A stretch of DNA of 64,000 bases from Triglochin maritima (taxonomy: Eukaryota > Streptophyta > Magnoliopsida > Alismatales > Juncaginaceae). The stretch covers positions 47,824,925 to 47,888,924 of the forward strand of contig OY821772.1 of assembly GCA_963682175.1 (NCBI GenBank). Direction: 5' to 3'. The notes beneath the pieces were generated by a model. That model ran no database searches. It had not been told where the DNA came from and saw only the letters and a list, made by a program, of their open reading frames with translations. Numbering within the stretch: position 1 is the first letter of the stretch; the number at the start of each line of letters is the position of its first letter. The translations under genes and the position numbers were made by a program. Below are positions 1 to 12,840 of this stretch, one piece after another.

Positions 1-878
1 ATGCAGTGGTTTCTCGGGCCGAGTATTTGTGGTTTCAAGGTGATATCTTTCATTATGTGGAAGGTTTGCTCCAGGTATCTTGTTTCTCACGCAAGATTGG
101 CTGCAATAAGAGGGTGGCCACTTCGTGTCACAATGTGTGATGTGCCATGATAAAGGAGAGACGATCAATCAATTTATTCTTTTGCAGCAACTTCTCTTGT
201 GAAGCTTTGACTTTCTACTTGGATTCGTTTGATCTCACTCCCAATAGTGATTTAGATTGGAGTGACATGTCCTGTCTCATAGACGGTTGTCACCATTGGG
301 GCTTATGTGCTGCATGCTTAAGCAAGGTGTCCCGTTGATTATGGATGGATTATCGCGTGAGCGAAATGATTGCATATTTTGGGATATAATTCAATTGACA
401 AGGTCTACTACGGATGCGGTTGGGCGTGTGACTCGGGTAATGTGGGGTACTGCGGCCAGTGTGCAGTGTGTGGTATTGTCATCTCAATTTTGTGGTAGGC
501 TATACTTCGGTCTTTGGGGGCTTGTTGGTTATGCTTCATCTTTTTTCTTGAGGTTTGATTAGGTTATGCTAGTTTCGTAATCCCTCCTAGTTTAGTAATC
601 CCTCATTTTGTGAACAAAATGAAAGCACTGAAGTCCATCACCAGAAGTTATTCCCCATTCTCAAAGGATTATAATTTGAGTTTCCTCTGCTCTTCTGTGA
701 TGGAGCTCTAAAATTGTTTTGCATCCCCTAACCATTCTGTATCTTATTGGTATAAACATATGTTCATGGTATAAAATCAAAAAACACATGTTATGTTATG
801 CAAAAATGTCTCCTAGCATTGAGTATTACTCGTCATGAATGATATAAGTGGTTATCATCTAACAAACGAAATGTTACT
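1..878. other. No confident gene; intergenic or decayed sequence
   Basis: Short open frames occur on both strands (the longest is about 90 codons at 287-562), but none resembles a known family or is joined by plausible splice sites to a longer reading frame. It could be the decayed tail of an upstream gene cut off by the window edge. Confidence 0.5.
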
Positions 879-1083
879 GAATTGTTAAATGTCATCCTAA
901 AATTACTTAAATCGTCTGTGTGAATTATCGTTTTGTCATTCTCTCATTTCTACTTATATATCTCTTCATTTCACTCCTACCACCACTCTTTCTCCATTTT
1001 CTTCTCATAATCATCAAAAAGAATGTCTCGGATGTCAGGAAAGGAGTCAACAGACGTTCTGGTGTACTCGAATCTGGTAAAAT
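879..1083 (+). mobile_element. Orphan Mutator-like element (MULE) 5' end
   Basis: This stretch is colinear with the left end of the intact MULE at 12122: a terminal motif GAATTGTTAAATGTCATCC (compare GAATTGCTAAACATCGTCC), then ACTTAAATCGTC, a pyrimidine-rich leader, and an ATG at 1023 beginning Met-Ser-Arg. As in the intact element, the ATG opens a short exon (about 18 codons) that runs into a GT donor, here at 1078. No matching right end or target duplication was found nearby, so it looks like a truncated remnant. It lies about 750 bp upstream of the RPN2 start codon. Confidence 0.6.
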
Positions 1084-1828
1084 GTCTTATTTTTTCAAGT
1101 TTAAAAAAATATTTTTTGGATGCTAGGTTTCTAATGTTTTGATTTTTCTCAAAAATATCGGTTTGTCAAAGTTGGCACGTAATCAGGAAACTAGAGAAGA
1201 TATCTCCGGACCTAAACTTCTAGAATTGTGATATTTATACGTTACGAACTTGTGTATAGCATTGCTGAAATAACGACAATCTAAAGTTGTTTTCAATGGT
1301 TTAATGCCCAGGCACAGAGTCCTAGGCCTGTACCCTGCATAATAAATAACAAAATTATGAAATCGGATATGATTGGGATCGAATGTGCTAACATTAACTC
1401 GTAACAAATACAGTCTTATAGATTTCAATTTTTTTCCATATAAAACGAATACGTATGAATGCTCAAATTGTAAAGCTCCACCGAGCAACGTAAAATAGAT
1501 TTCGTGATGTAGTGTAGTTGATTGAGAAGGTGGAATAATATCCTCCCCGTGGAATTACCGGTGAACACAAAAAAAAATACATTTTGTGTAAATATATTAA
1601 GTAATTTTCGATTTGAAACCGCGACGAATAAGACAGATGCCGAGGAATGTAAAAAAAAGAAAAAAAAAGTATTTTCGAAGGGCAAATCGGGAACAAGAGC
1701 AAGTCCACCCACCCTCGATGGTCGTCTCCCCACAAACCACACAACAGAGATCCAAACCTCTCCTCTCCGTCCCATAAACCCTAACCCTTCGCCACCGATC
1801 GGGACATCCCATCCGATCCACCCCCACC
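1084..1828 (+). promoter_or_regulatory. Upstream region and 5' leader of RPN2
   Basis: No gene is supported here. The last 100 bp are C-rich, typical of a plant 5' leader, and contain AAACCCTAA at 1776-1784, a telo-box, an element found near the transcription start of many plant housekeeping genes. Minus-strand open frames of 200 or more codons overlap the leader and exon 1, but they are low-complexity Arg-rich translations of this sequence and are not taken as genes. Confidence 0.5.
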
Positions 1829-4800
1829 ATGGCCAGAGCTCTGGTCCTCCTCTCCCTCCTCGTTCTCGTCCTCTCCGCCTGCGCCGCGCCGCCCTCGCTC
1901 GCCCTCTCCCCCGTCTCCGACCGCCACCGATCAGCCGCGCGGGAGATGCTCCTGGACAAAGACGGATCCTTCGGGAGGTCAGTTTTAGGGTCCTTTTGCG
2001 ATCGGAGTGAGATCTGCAGTCGTCGGTTTGTGGTGTATGTAGATCTGAGTTGGGGAGTGCTTGGATTCGTTGTTGTGGATAGCGCATTGTTGTTGGTTCC
2101 CAAAGTGTCGTCTTTCCTTAGGAAAAAAATCGACCTTTCGGACAAATTAACGGACTTTCGACGGAATTGTGATTTGTTGATGTGTAGTGAATGGCATTGT
2201 TTGCTGGTGGAGTGGATTGATATGTTAGGATTAAAATGTGCACAAACTTGGCTTGACCAAATTGGTTGGACGGACAAATAAATTGCTTGGTATCTGGGTT
2301 TTTTCATGAAGCATGAAGTCCTTGTTTAGTGTTTCAGTGGGGTTTTGTTTCTCGCTCCTTAAAGTTTGTCAATATGTGTGGTCACTTTTCTTCTTCTGGA
2401 AATGATAGCAAAATGTGCCTTTGCCAGCTTCGAGGAAACATATGAGGTGGTGAGGACGTTGGAGATTCTTGGGATAGAGAAAGTTGTTGATGTAGCAGCT
2501 GTTGCAAGTGCAACATGTCCACTTGTTGTGGAGAGTGTAAAGTCTCCTTCCACTGGACTTGAGGATTTATATTCTGCACTCAGAGTAAATGGCATTTTAG
2601 GATGCAACGTGGATGCACAAAGCCTTCAGGTATTGCCCATAAACGGTTTTTAAGAACGTTTGAAATGGTCAGTCAATATGTGGTTTGATGGCTCTCTAAC
2701 ATTTAGCAATGTTGGTCAAACACCCATCACATGTAGGATATTTCAGCGATATTTTAGACTGTAAATGTGTTTTATACCACTTTTATCAGTAGTGACTGTA
2801 AATGTTGTCAGACTGTAAATGTAAATGTGTTTTATACCACTTTAAATATCAGCCTGTAAAGGTGTTTTGTACCACTTTTATCAGTAGTGACTTATTAATC
2901 TAACAATTTGGTAAGGATGTTGCTGCCAAACTTCAAACAGTTGTCAAGGATGCAAGTTCTTTGTTGGACTTTTACTACTCAATCGGAGGTTTGCTACTTA
3001 TCAAGGTCAGTTTGAATTACAACATTCAGTACCCTACCTTAATACATGATTTGAAGATAATGTTTCCTTACCCTTTCTGTTTCAGCATTCTTTTACTAAC
3101 ACACCATTGCAAAATTCGTTGTCTTGACCTTTCTATGCAGAAACAAGGTTCTGATGTTGTCCTGACTGATGCAGGCAACATTTTTCATTCTGTAAAGGTA
3201 TTCAAACAATCACTTTTTTTGACCAGTCAACAATTACTATTTTCTCATTCACAATCATCTAACATGCTTTGCATCGGCACTATTCTTTTCTCATTAATCT
3301 GTACTACAACTGGTTGGTATGCTGACGAAAAACAGGCTCTAAGCCAAAGTGATGGAAGATGGCGCTACAATACGAACACTGCCGAGTCAAGTACACAAGC
3401 TGCTGGTATTTTGCCTTTTTTGTGCAGTTTTATGTTGAAACTGTGATTATGTTTTACTAAATTGCTTCTTTATGCTGTTCAACCTTCTTTTTCCAGAAGT
3501 TAGTTCACGCATTGTTTAGAAAATTAAATGATATCCTTTTCCTTCTTATTTATTGTTCATATTTTTACATTGGCTTCTTTTTGCAGGTATAGCACTTGAA
3601 ACCCTTGCTGGTATTATTTCACTGGCTGCTGAGGAGGTTGATCAGACTATGGTAAAGCTTCCTTATTTCCCTATTATTTTTAGTTTCACTGTATTTGGGA
3701 AGAGCTTGTTTTAAAGGACCAATATTAGGAGAGGCACATTCGATAGAACGCAAACACTTTTGCATGTTTGAAGTTTGAACACTTAAGAAAGTTAATTTTA
3801 CATATTTCTCAAACAATAATTTCACAAATTTGCTTAATTGTCTGGCCATACTAATTACTTGGTCATGATTGACACTTAGAAGACAATTGATAGTTGAGCA
3901 TGCATCTAATACCATAGCATGTGTATAGCAATAATCATTTGTTCTATTAATCATGATGCTTAGATTATTCAGTATTATTTGTTTTATAGTTTGTTTATTT
4001 GCTTGAATTTGCTCTTTGTATGCATTTTGAAGAGTGTTTTTTGTGGTATAGGCTATGGGGAATTGTTATCTTGTAGCTGTTGATCAGCATGTTTTTTTTT
4101 AGGTTTAGATTTTATCGATGCTTGGTATTGTTTCTTACAATAAATCAGTGAGATTCCTTGACAAGTTTCATCATTAACTTTGAGTATACATTGCAGGTAA
4201 GCATAGTGAAAAATGATATTGTCAAGCTATTTGACAGCATTAAGAGCTATGGTACGCATTCGTAGTTTCTTTTGTATTATTTATTTCTACTCATGCAACC
4301 CAATCTGCTGAAAGGTCGTGCTTCTCGTGTGAAACGAATAGGTTCTCAATGAGCTCCTACATGAATTCTGCATTCTGTACACCCTTAATTTTTCTAAGAG
4401 TTATATTTAGAATGATGAATGCATTGCTACCTCCTCTCCTTCTCATTATTGGAACTTTGTATAAATTTGGGAAGTTTTGAGTCAATCTCTTTTGTTATGT
4501 AAATAGTATTAAATCAAAGTTAGTGTATTTTCACTCTCATGCAATGATGGTCTTTGGACTTCACTCTCATGCAATGATGGTCTTTGGACTGTCAAGCAAG
4601 CAATAGCAAGTGTAGAAACTAACATGGTTCTAACCACACACAATAATGATCTCTTGTAAGTGTAACTCTTTCCGTTTTTGGTCCGGTCCAAGTTTTAGGA
4701 TGATATTGTCACCCTTTCTACTTCATATTTATATGGTTGCTTGCCCACTTCATTTTTTGTTATTCTTATCCTCACGTTTTGTAAATATAAGTTTCATTTT

Positions 4801-7800
4801 CTTTGTTCATATAAATGAGTAAGAAAAGTGGTAACAAGAGGAGAAATCATGATCCATATTTTTATGTTCACCTATTCCGTTAAAGTGCACCAGCTGTGAA
4901 ACCTTGCTACTGGAAAATGATAAAGATCATTGCTAATGCAAAATGATAAAGATCAAATGCTCAAGAAGAGCAATCCAGTAGAATAATGATTTTCCTAAAA
5001 TTAGCATTCTTGGTATGCCATCTTTCTGATATTCAGATTTTAATTCATGGCTTTTGAACCTAAATTTATAGAGTAGATATCTAAACCGTTAAATTTGAAG
5101 TTTCAATTTCATTTGAATTTCTTTAAATAATTCAATGGTATCATAACATTGCACAAAAAATTTGCCACGAATTATTGTTCTCTTGATTCATGTGTGGGTG
5201 AATCATTTCAACCACCATATATGAACATAATTTCTAGTCTAGCCCTACTGTGGTTCTTAATTTCTTAGTCTTGAACTTTACTGCTAGACTTTGAAGTTCG
5301 ATTTGAAGATGATCCCAACTTTTTACTTGTTAAATTTTCTTGCTACATGCCTATACAATATCTTTGACTTGACGTTCACGCAGACGATGGGTCATTTTAT
5401 TTTGATGAGGAGCATGTTGATGTTAGTAAATATAAGGGTCCTCTCTCCACAACTGCTTCCGTCATCAGGGGTGTAGCTTCTTTTTCCGCTGTTTCCCCTG
5501 GGAAGATAAATGTATGCTACGTGAAATCTCTTACACCAAACATATTGCTTTGTGTGGTTTAACGTACTTCTCAGCTTTATATTCTTCTCTAACTTTGCAG
5601 ATTCAAGGAGATAAAATCTTAGGGCTTGCCAAATTCTTTCTGACCATTGGGATTCCTGGTAGCACTCAAGACTTATTTTACCAGATGGAATCCCTGTCAT
5701 ATTTGGAAAATAACAGGTTGAGTGATTTGCTTTATGCCTTTTATTGTATTTTTTTCAATTTAGAGAGCCTTCAGAATGCTTAGTTTGTTGCTTCAATAAC
5801 CCAGGCTATGATAAGAAAACAAATAAAACCAAAAGGGAAAATTTGCTTATTTAGAATCTTTCCAAAGGAACTGTAGCTTTTTTATATTATGTTTTTTGCA
5901 TTTTCCAAGTAAGTAGTAGAGACTTGCTTGCAACTATATTCAATTTTCGCCCAATCTTTATCACCATATGATATCAAAAGCTTAAGAGCTACATCTTTGT
6001 ATTTTCTTTAGTCTTTTTGCTGTCAATAAAAGTACACACATATTAATCCTGTTTAACAATCACTCGAAATTAATGATGACAGATACATTGTGAATTTTAT
6101 CATTTAACTGCTCTTGCTCTATACAGGTTTTCTGTACCCCTCATTCTATCGCTTCCAACTACAGTGCTTTCGTTGTCCTCAAAGGATTTACTCAAGGTAT
6201 GCCCAAGTTTTTATTTGTGAATCTTGAATGGCATGAGTTCTCTTCGTGCTTATTTTCATGAAAATCATGATAGAACATGGATAAGCCCTTTTAACCTGTT
6301 CCTCTAGAATATCTCAATAGAAGGCCATTAGCTGCAATTTTTAATATCGCATACCACCCACTTTCAGTCTAGTATTTTTTATCACAAACTTTATAAGTTT
6401 TCTCATCCAGTGAAAGTTGAAAAATACACAACTATGTAAATGTGTAGCTTTGAAAACAACATACTTGTTCAGTCCAATCTCCAAACTTTATTTTGTTCCA
6501 TGTTCAATATTTGTTAAATGCTTAACAATGACATTTGCCACTTGTGAAGTGAACTATGTATATAAGTTTCAAACTTCTGATATTTTTTTCAACTTGGTTG
6601 CTTTGTTGGTATAATATGACAATATGAGTAGATTACTAGTCAAGGTTCAAAAAAATTCATGAACATCCAGTTGTCATGTAGTTTCATTTTCCTTTTTTTC
6701 AGGTTAAAGTGACCACAGTTTTTGGTCTGTCAGTCTCCTCTGTAAGGGTCAATCTTAAGCAAGCTTTTAGCACCGGTTCCAAAGTCAAACCAGTGCTTAG
6801 CAACCAGGTGACAATTCACCTTTCGAGAGGCTTCTTGCTTACTGTTTTCTCTATAATTTTCATCTTTGTTGTCCAAGTTCTGATTGTCTTTTGAATGTTG
6901 GGTGCTTTTCGGATCTTGGCTTCCTTGGATTCCTGTAAAATGTAGGAACTTGAGTTTGACCCTAAGACTTCCACCCATATCTTGGATATCTTGTCGAAGG
7001 ATGTAGATGTTGGAAAATATTCTCTGATTTTTGAGGTAATGTTTCTTTCTAGTATTCTTCCATTTCATTGCTGCTTTTAATTTTAATGTCTCAATTGATC
7101 CGTGTTTATCTGCTTCTTAAGGTCATCCTTCAAGACCCTGAGCATGCAGATACTTATTTCACTGAAAGCCGAAGTCAGGCATCAATTTTTGTTACGGGGC
7201 TCATCAAAATTGATGATGCTGAAATTGCTGTGGTGGATGCCGATGCTGGCAGTGTGGATACCAAGAAAAAGTAAGAAAATCATAAAACCATGATCTTATT
7301 TCAGCACTTACACAGCTTGATGTCTCTGATCTTGGCATTGCATCTATTGACTGTTAAGATAATAAGAAGACTAGTTTAATTACTTGGGATGTTGATTTCT
7401 TATTTTTCATATTAGCTTTTTTTGGATTGCTGCCCCCTCCCATACCCATGTAATTTTCAAAAAGAAAACCTTTATTTTTTTGATACGGTTAATCACTAAT
7501 TACAGCCTCTCAGAATGATTTAAAGTCAGCCCAAGGCTTGAGTCGATTAAAAAAAAGGATGATTAGTCCCTAGTTGATAAATGTTTTTTGTTTTATTATA
7601 CCCAACTACGGATGTGGTCACCTATATAGGATAAACGACTTAACCCTACTCCAGCTTGCATCCGGTGGCACACTAAAAGGAATTGCAGCTGAGCCAAATT
7701 CCTCTAACTTCCAGCGGCACCAGTGACTCCTCCAATGGCTTCTTCAACTGCATTATGAAAAAACGGTTTATTTTTAAAAAAAGGAAAGAAAAATAGCACA

Positions 7801-10416
7801 CAGTCGGCTAGTCAAATACTACTTGACTAGACCTTCTGGTGCAACTTGGCTCTGACCGTCCAACTTGAATCCTTGCCCTCTTATGTATCTATCTGTCAAT
7901 AATTTCCGTTTCATTTATTTTGCAATTATACCCAACAAAATGTGTGCTTTCATATAACATTTTTTTTGTTCTTCTGGAATACTCTCCGATAGTGTATTTT
8001 GTCAATTTTCCCCTTCTAAGTTCTGTTGTAAGACTATTTTCTCTCTTGTTCTAGGGTTTGTACCTTGTAGCATTTCCTCAAGTGTAGGGTATGTGATGAA
8101 TACAAAAATATATGGCGTTGACTGAATTAATATTCATCATGTTATAAGTTCAAATGATCACTTCTTATGGTAGAGGTCCCTAAATGGACCTCATGAATTT
8201 TTTGCTGAGTCATTTTTAGGAGCTGAGAATGGCACACTAAATTCATATCATCAGTCAGTTGTTTAAATTGTCTGCTTAACAATTTCATTTCCATGTTGCT
8301 GTTTGATCCTTCCTATGGCTTATGAAGGTTGATCAGTATTTTTTCCCTGGGCATGGCATGAATGATCTCATCTTAATTCTCTGGGAAAAATTGGCATTTT
8401 TTCTGGGAGTCCGTTGTATGTTTTTTCAAGGATATTCTCCACATACCAACTTTCTTTGGTCTGAATTGTTTCCTTGGCAGCATATGGTTGCACTTTCCTC
8501 CCTTTAGTTGCAGGTGATATTCTGATATTTTTCTTTCTTAAATTCTTACTGACGATTTTTTTGGTACTCGTGCAGACTTGATTTGTCAAAGGAAATTTTT
8601 TTGTCGCTATCAGCAACCCATCTGCAGAAATTACGTCTTTCCTTCAAATTGACAACACCCCTTGGCCGTTCTTTCAAGCCACATCAGGTCATTTATTTTT
8701 GTAACTGTAACATGTGAAAGCATCATTGTTTACAATTTCTCTTAATGGAAAAACTGGTTGCAGGCGTTTCTGAAATTTATCCACGAGACCACAGTTTCTC
8801 ATATTTTCGTCTTGGAAAACTCTGGGAATGAATACAGTAAAGTATTAGTTAAGTATCATTGTTATCCTGAATTCACATAGTATTTCTTCTTCTTAGATGA
8901 TAATATTTATCATGGAATATGCTGTATATTTATGTTGACCGTACCCTCTCTTGCTGGCATCAATTTAATGTTCTTTTTGGCTTTTATGGTCCCCATGATG
9001 CATTGTCTTTCTGTTTTGATCAGTGTAATTGTATCTCGTCTTGTTGATTTTGTGTGGTCCTCTACTTGCTGAATAAATGTTGATGTGTTGCATCAATGTT
9101 GTAATATTCGAATATTTGAAAAATATGATATTACACTGTTTTTATCCTAGCTTTCCTGTTTGGATAATTAGTTGCTAAACTCAAACTGAACAATCGTAAG
9201 TTAAAAATAATTAGGTCTCCAAGCCCTAAAGTAGCAACTTGAATGACATTCTTCTGGGTGAATTATATTGACTCCAGTTGTGCTACTCTTGCCATTTGTC
9301 TTTTTTGGTCAGTACATGAGTAACTAATTGATCATTTTTTCTAATGATATACCTTCATGATCCACAGGATTTTCTTGGTCTGGTTGAAAAGATGTACTAT
9401 CTTTCGGGAAAATATGACCTTCAGCTCACTCTTGGTGATGCTGTTATGGTAAGTAGTAATTACTGTGTTAGTTTATCCCTCATTGATTTCTTCAGCTAAT
9501 TTTTTTCTCATGCAGGAAAACTCATTCTTAGTGGACTTGGGGCATCTTGACTTGGACTTCCCTGATCCTCCAGAGAAAGCACCACAAGCTCCTCTTCAGC
9601 CCACTGACCCTTACTTGAGATTTGGCCCCAAATCAGAAATTTCTCACATATTTAGATTGCCAGAGAAGCTTCCCCCGAAAGAACTCTCCCTTGCATTTTT
9701 GGTCCTTACCCTTCTCCCGCTTCTTGGATTTCTCGGAGGGGTTAGTATAATTCATTTCACCTTGTAAAAGTGTATATCTTTCTTATATGCCATAATATAT
9801 GCATCTAGGAAACTGGAAGATTGTGCCTAAGGTTCCATAGACCCATTTTAGTAAAAACCTTTGCTTAGTTGACAATGTTAATTTTAGCTGATCTCTTTTA
9901 TATCTATGTAGGCTTAAGTTGAAAGACTTGCGTTAAGGCATTTTGTCGGTTAATCTGGTTTCTCTATATTTTATTGTAATGATAAATGGTGTCCTTGTAT
10001 TTTCCTTGATTGTCTGGTGCCACAAGTTCTGATCTGATTTTTCTTCTTCTCCTCCTTCCAAATTTAGTTGCTGAAGCTGGGGGTAAACTTGAAGAACTTC
10101 CCATCCCCATCACTGCCTCTTGTGTTCTCTATCTTATTCCATGGTGGAATTGCTGCTGTTCTGGGACTCTATGTGCTATTCTGGGTGAAGGTTAGTATAC
10201 TAGCTAGTGTATTTATCTTGTTTTTTTACGGATGGAACATACAGTGATATTCAGATCAAAAGTATAACACTATGTAATCCTATTCATTGTTCTCTGCAGT
10301 TGGACTTGTTCACAACATTGAAAATTCTTGGAGTACTCGGGGTTTTCCTAGTCTTTGTGGGACACGGCATTCTCTCCCACATTGCCTCAATTTCAACCAA
10401 GTTGAAGTCATCGTAA
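1829..10416 (+). CDS. RPN2: Ribophorin II, oligosaccharyltransferase subunit (RPN2/SWP1 family)
   Basis: Non-catalytic subunit of the ER oligosaccharyltransferase, which moves the dolichol-linked glycan onto Asn of nascent secretory proteins. Exons: 1829-1977, 2428-2629, 2916-3005, 3141-3197, 3336-3405, 3587-3651, 4197-4251, 5384-5511, 5601-5716, 6127-6196, 6703-6807, 6946-7035, 7122-7270, 8576-8687, 8764-8847, 9368-9448, 9516-9740, 10068-10190, 10300-10416. All introns are GT-AG and all phases agree, giving 695 residues, close to the usual plant length. The N-terminus is a signal peptide (about residues 1-24, ending near PPSLA). A luminal region with [15 protein letters not shown] and [17 protein letters not shown] follows, then three C-terminal membrane segments near residues 598-618, 633-655 and 663-685. 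The start is the first ATG after a telo-box leader. Exon 15 uses GTTAAG at 8848 as donor, since a GTAAAG 11 bases upstream would break the frame. The family call is from remembered conserved motifs. Confidence 0.93.
2745..2895 (+). repeat. Imperfect direct repeats in RPN2 intron 2
   Basis: The phrase TGTTTTATACCACTTTTATC and variants of it recur three times, with GACTGTAAATG between copies, just upstream of the intron 2 acceptor. It looks like a local tandem duplication with no evident function. Confidence 0.6.
4531..4590 (+). repeat. Perfect 30-bp tandem duplication in RPN2 intron 7
   Basis: Positions 4531-4560 and 4561-4590 are identical (the unit begins TCACTCTCATGCAATGATGG). The lack of divergence suggests a recent slippage event. 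It lies far from either splice site of the intron. Confidence 0.9.
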
Positions 10417-12112
10417 TGCTTATGTGAAAGCTATGTGGCCTCACATACTGTTTAAACCTGCCCCCATGCGAAAAAGGAACACAATGATCATACGGCTTAG
10501 CTCATCAAAAATTTACATTATTAGTTTAGCTTTGAGAGAAGTCCCTTTCCTGTTTCTGGGTTTTTGACTTTTGAAGTAGTAGGTAAATTTTGTATCTGGT
10601 GATTAGTATGGCCACTGTTGAGAATATTGACCCCGGAATTACAAGACAGACGTGAGTTTATACAATGTCGTCTTTGGTTTTCAATTTATGGAAGTGTCTT
10701 TCTGCTGACATATTTACTAGAATTTTTCAAATATTTATTTGCAGATATTCGTGATATGGTGTTTTGTTTCCTATCGCGGCAAACCTAAGGAGCGGACCCA
10801 TGTTTAAAGGCTAAAACGTTTTGCTCAAATTGTTTCTGAGAGCATTTGCAGTGGTTGAGAGCATCAATACAAAAAAAACGCCATTTTGTCGTCACCAACA
10901 CGAACGACAAGGTTTTTTTTTTTTTGAAAGGTACAAGGACAACAATTATTAATTAATTACTAATTTTGAAAAAATATTAATTAGCAAATCTTCTCTTGTC
11001 TATTTTTAAATTTTTCATGCACAGATTACGTGGTATTAGATGGTATTTCTGTTTGCTGCTTTCCTAAAAATTCCTCGCCGCCTATACTACATTACTTTTG
11101 AGTTTTGAGAAACAGTATGTTATTTTGGTCAATGATATTTTAATGATAAGTAGAAAATCTGAACGTCCTTTGTTCATCGTTAGTGGGTTCCAACTAAGTT
11201 GATTTAGTATATGTAAGCTACATACTTAAATAATTCTTTTGGGTATTGTGGCCTTGTGGGGTACCAAATCAAATATGTATATATATATTTAACACTTATA
11301 ATTGTGTAGTGGAATAATTTTACGAAATCATTCGTCATGTTTGAATAAATCATGCATCAGTTGAAGAGGTAAATCTGAACCAGCCTCTCCATATCGCAGT
11401 GATCTATTTGCCTTCTACAACTTCAGTGCTCTTTTGTGGACACCACACTAAAACTTATATGAATCCTACAAATACTAGTATACTACCCATATTTGTATAT
11501 CCAACCAAATCTCTTTTTCTAGCTTTGAGGAAGATGACAATCTTTAAGAGATGAAAAGGACGTCTGTGGCAGGCACGTTAACCTCTAAAGTAATTAATTT
11601 GGAGTGGGTAAAATGCCAAATTATTAGCAATATTTTAGAAAGTGACTTTGTCACATTGACACATCCACAACACATTACTACACTTTGTGTCTTTCTTCCT
11701 GTATTAATTACTATATCTTAACTTACATCTGACATGCATTGCGAAATGAACACGTACAAACACAATAAGTGAATAAACCAATGAAACATCAGTAAAAAAA
11801 TACACATCATTATGACATATTATTACCTCTTGTCATTAACTTCAAACACAACAGGTTAAACAAAACTTTATCCTTGCGGCTTCTTCCTCGTGGATCAAAC
11901 AAGGTGGCTCTTTTTCTTTCTCACCAACTCCTGGAAACAAAAGTGAAAATCAACGAAGTGGGTTTCCAAGTTCCCTCTGGTTCTCATCTATTCCACCAAG
12001 TGATGTCAACATGTAAGACCATATATTATCCTAACCTTATAGGTGGGAAAAATTGGGCTCCACTCCTTGGAAGTTGGGCTTTACGGTTGACACGAATTTC
12101 AATTTTATAGTT
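10417..12112. other. RPN2 3' flank and AT-rich intergenic DNA; no gene seen
   Basis: The first several hundred bases should hold the RPN2 3' UTR and poly(A) signals. The remainder has only short open frames. The one at 11874-12110 has no recognisable domain and runs up to the MULE insertion point. Confidence 0.6.
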
Positions 12113-12121
12113 CAAATGCTT
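12113..12121. repeat. Left 9-bp target-site duplication of the MULE
   Basis: CAAATGCTT here is repeated exactly at 18415-18423. Nine base pairs is the standard duplication length for Mutator-superfamily insertions. Confidence 0.85.
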
Positions 12122-12365
12122 CTTGAATTGCTAAACATCGTCCCAAAATAACTTAAATCGTCCCTTGAAATTATCAAATTGCCCTTCCTCCTATTTTTGC
12201 TTATATATCTCACAATTCCATTCTTTTCTCAAAACTTTCTTTTCATATACCTACTACAGAAGATTACGAATGTCTCGGAGGCCAGGCAAGCAGCCAGCAG
12301 TTCCCCCGGTGTACCCGTATACGGTAACCTTACGTTATTTATTTGTTTTCAAAAAAAAATTAAAA

Positions 12366-12535
12366 AAAGTGGTCGGCGTCCGAGGGAGAGGCCCCCCGCA
12401 TGGGGCGTGCGTCTCCCTCGGACGCCGACCAGTAGCGGGAGACATCTGCGGAAGACGTCTCCCCTAAGGAGGAGGCGTCTCCGACAGACGGCTCCACCAT
12501 ACGGGAGGCGTGTCTTGCAGACGCCTCCACAATTT
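12366..12535 (+). repeat. GC-rich palindrome array in the PMD gene's first intron
   Basis: The largest unit has perfect 19-bp arms (GGTCGGCGTCCGAGGGAGA at 12370-12388, complement at 12411-12429) around a GC-rich loop. At least three smaller hairpins with GACGTCTCC or AGACGCCTCC arms follow. The contrast with flanking poly(A/T) DNA is sharp. A matching array sits in the first intron of the transposase gene at the other end. Confidence 0.85.
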
Positions 12536-12599
12536 TTTTTTGAATTTTTATTAAATCTGATAATTACTTTAATAAAATGTGATAAATCTGAAAATTTAA

Positions 12600-12840
12600 T
12601 TTAACAAATTCTTATTAAGTTTAACATTTGTGATATTTAGTTTTAACAATTTTTGATTTAGTTTAACAATTGTTTTAATTTAGTTTAACAAATTTTGATT
12701 TAGTTTAACAATTGTGATAATTTAGTTTAACAAATTTTGATTTAGTTTAACAATTGTGATAATTTAGTTTAACAAATTTTGATTTAGTTTAACAATTTTG
12801 ATAAATATGATAATTTAGTATAACAAATTTAACAAATTTG
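12600..12840 (+). repeat. AT-rich tandem repeat in the MULE
   Basis: Units of roughly 20-40 bp built on TTTAGTTTAACAAATTTTGA and TTTAGTTTAACAATTGTGAT repeat about ten times in the same intron of the PMD gene. No coding content. Confidence 0.8.

Noticed and set aside
1425..2307. Long minus-strand frames overlapping the RPN2 leader and exon 1
   Set aside because: They are Arg-rich low-complexity products of the C-rich leader, opposite a well-supported exon, and have no domain.
11874..12110. A small open frame ending at the MULE border
   Set aside because: No recognisable domain, and it is cut at the insertion site. Not enough support for a gene.
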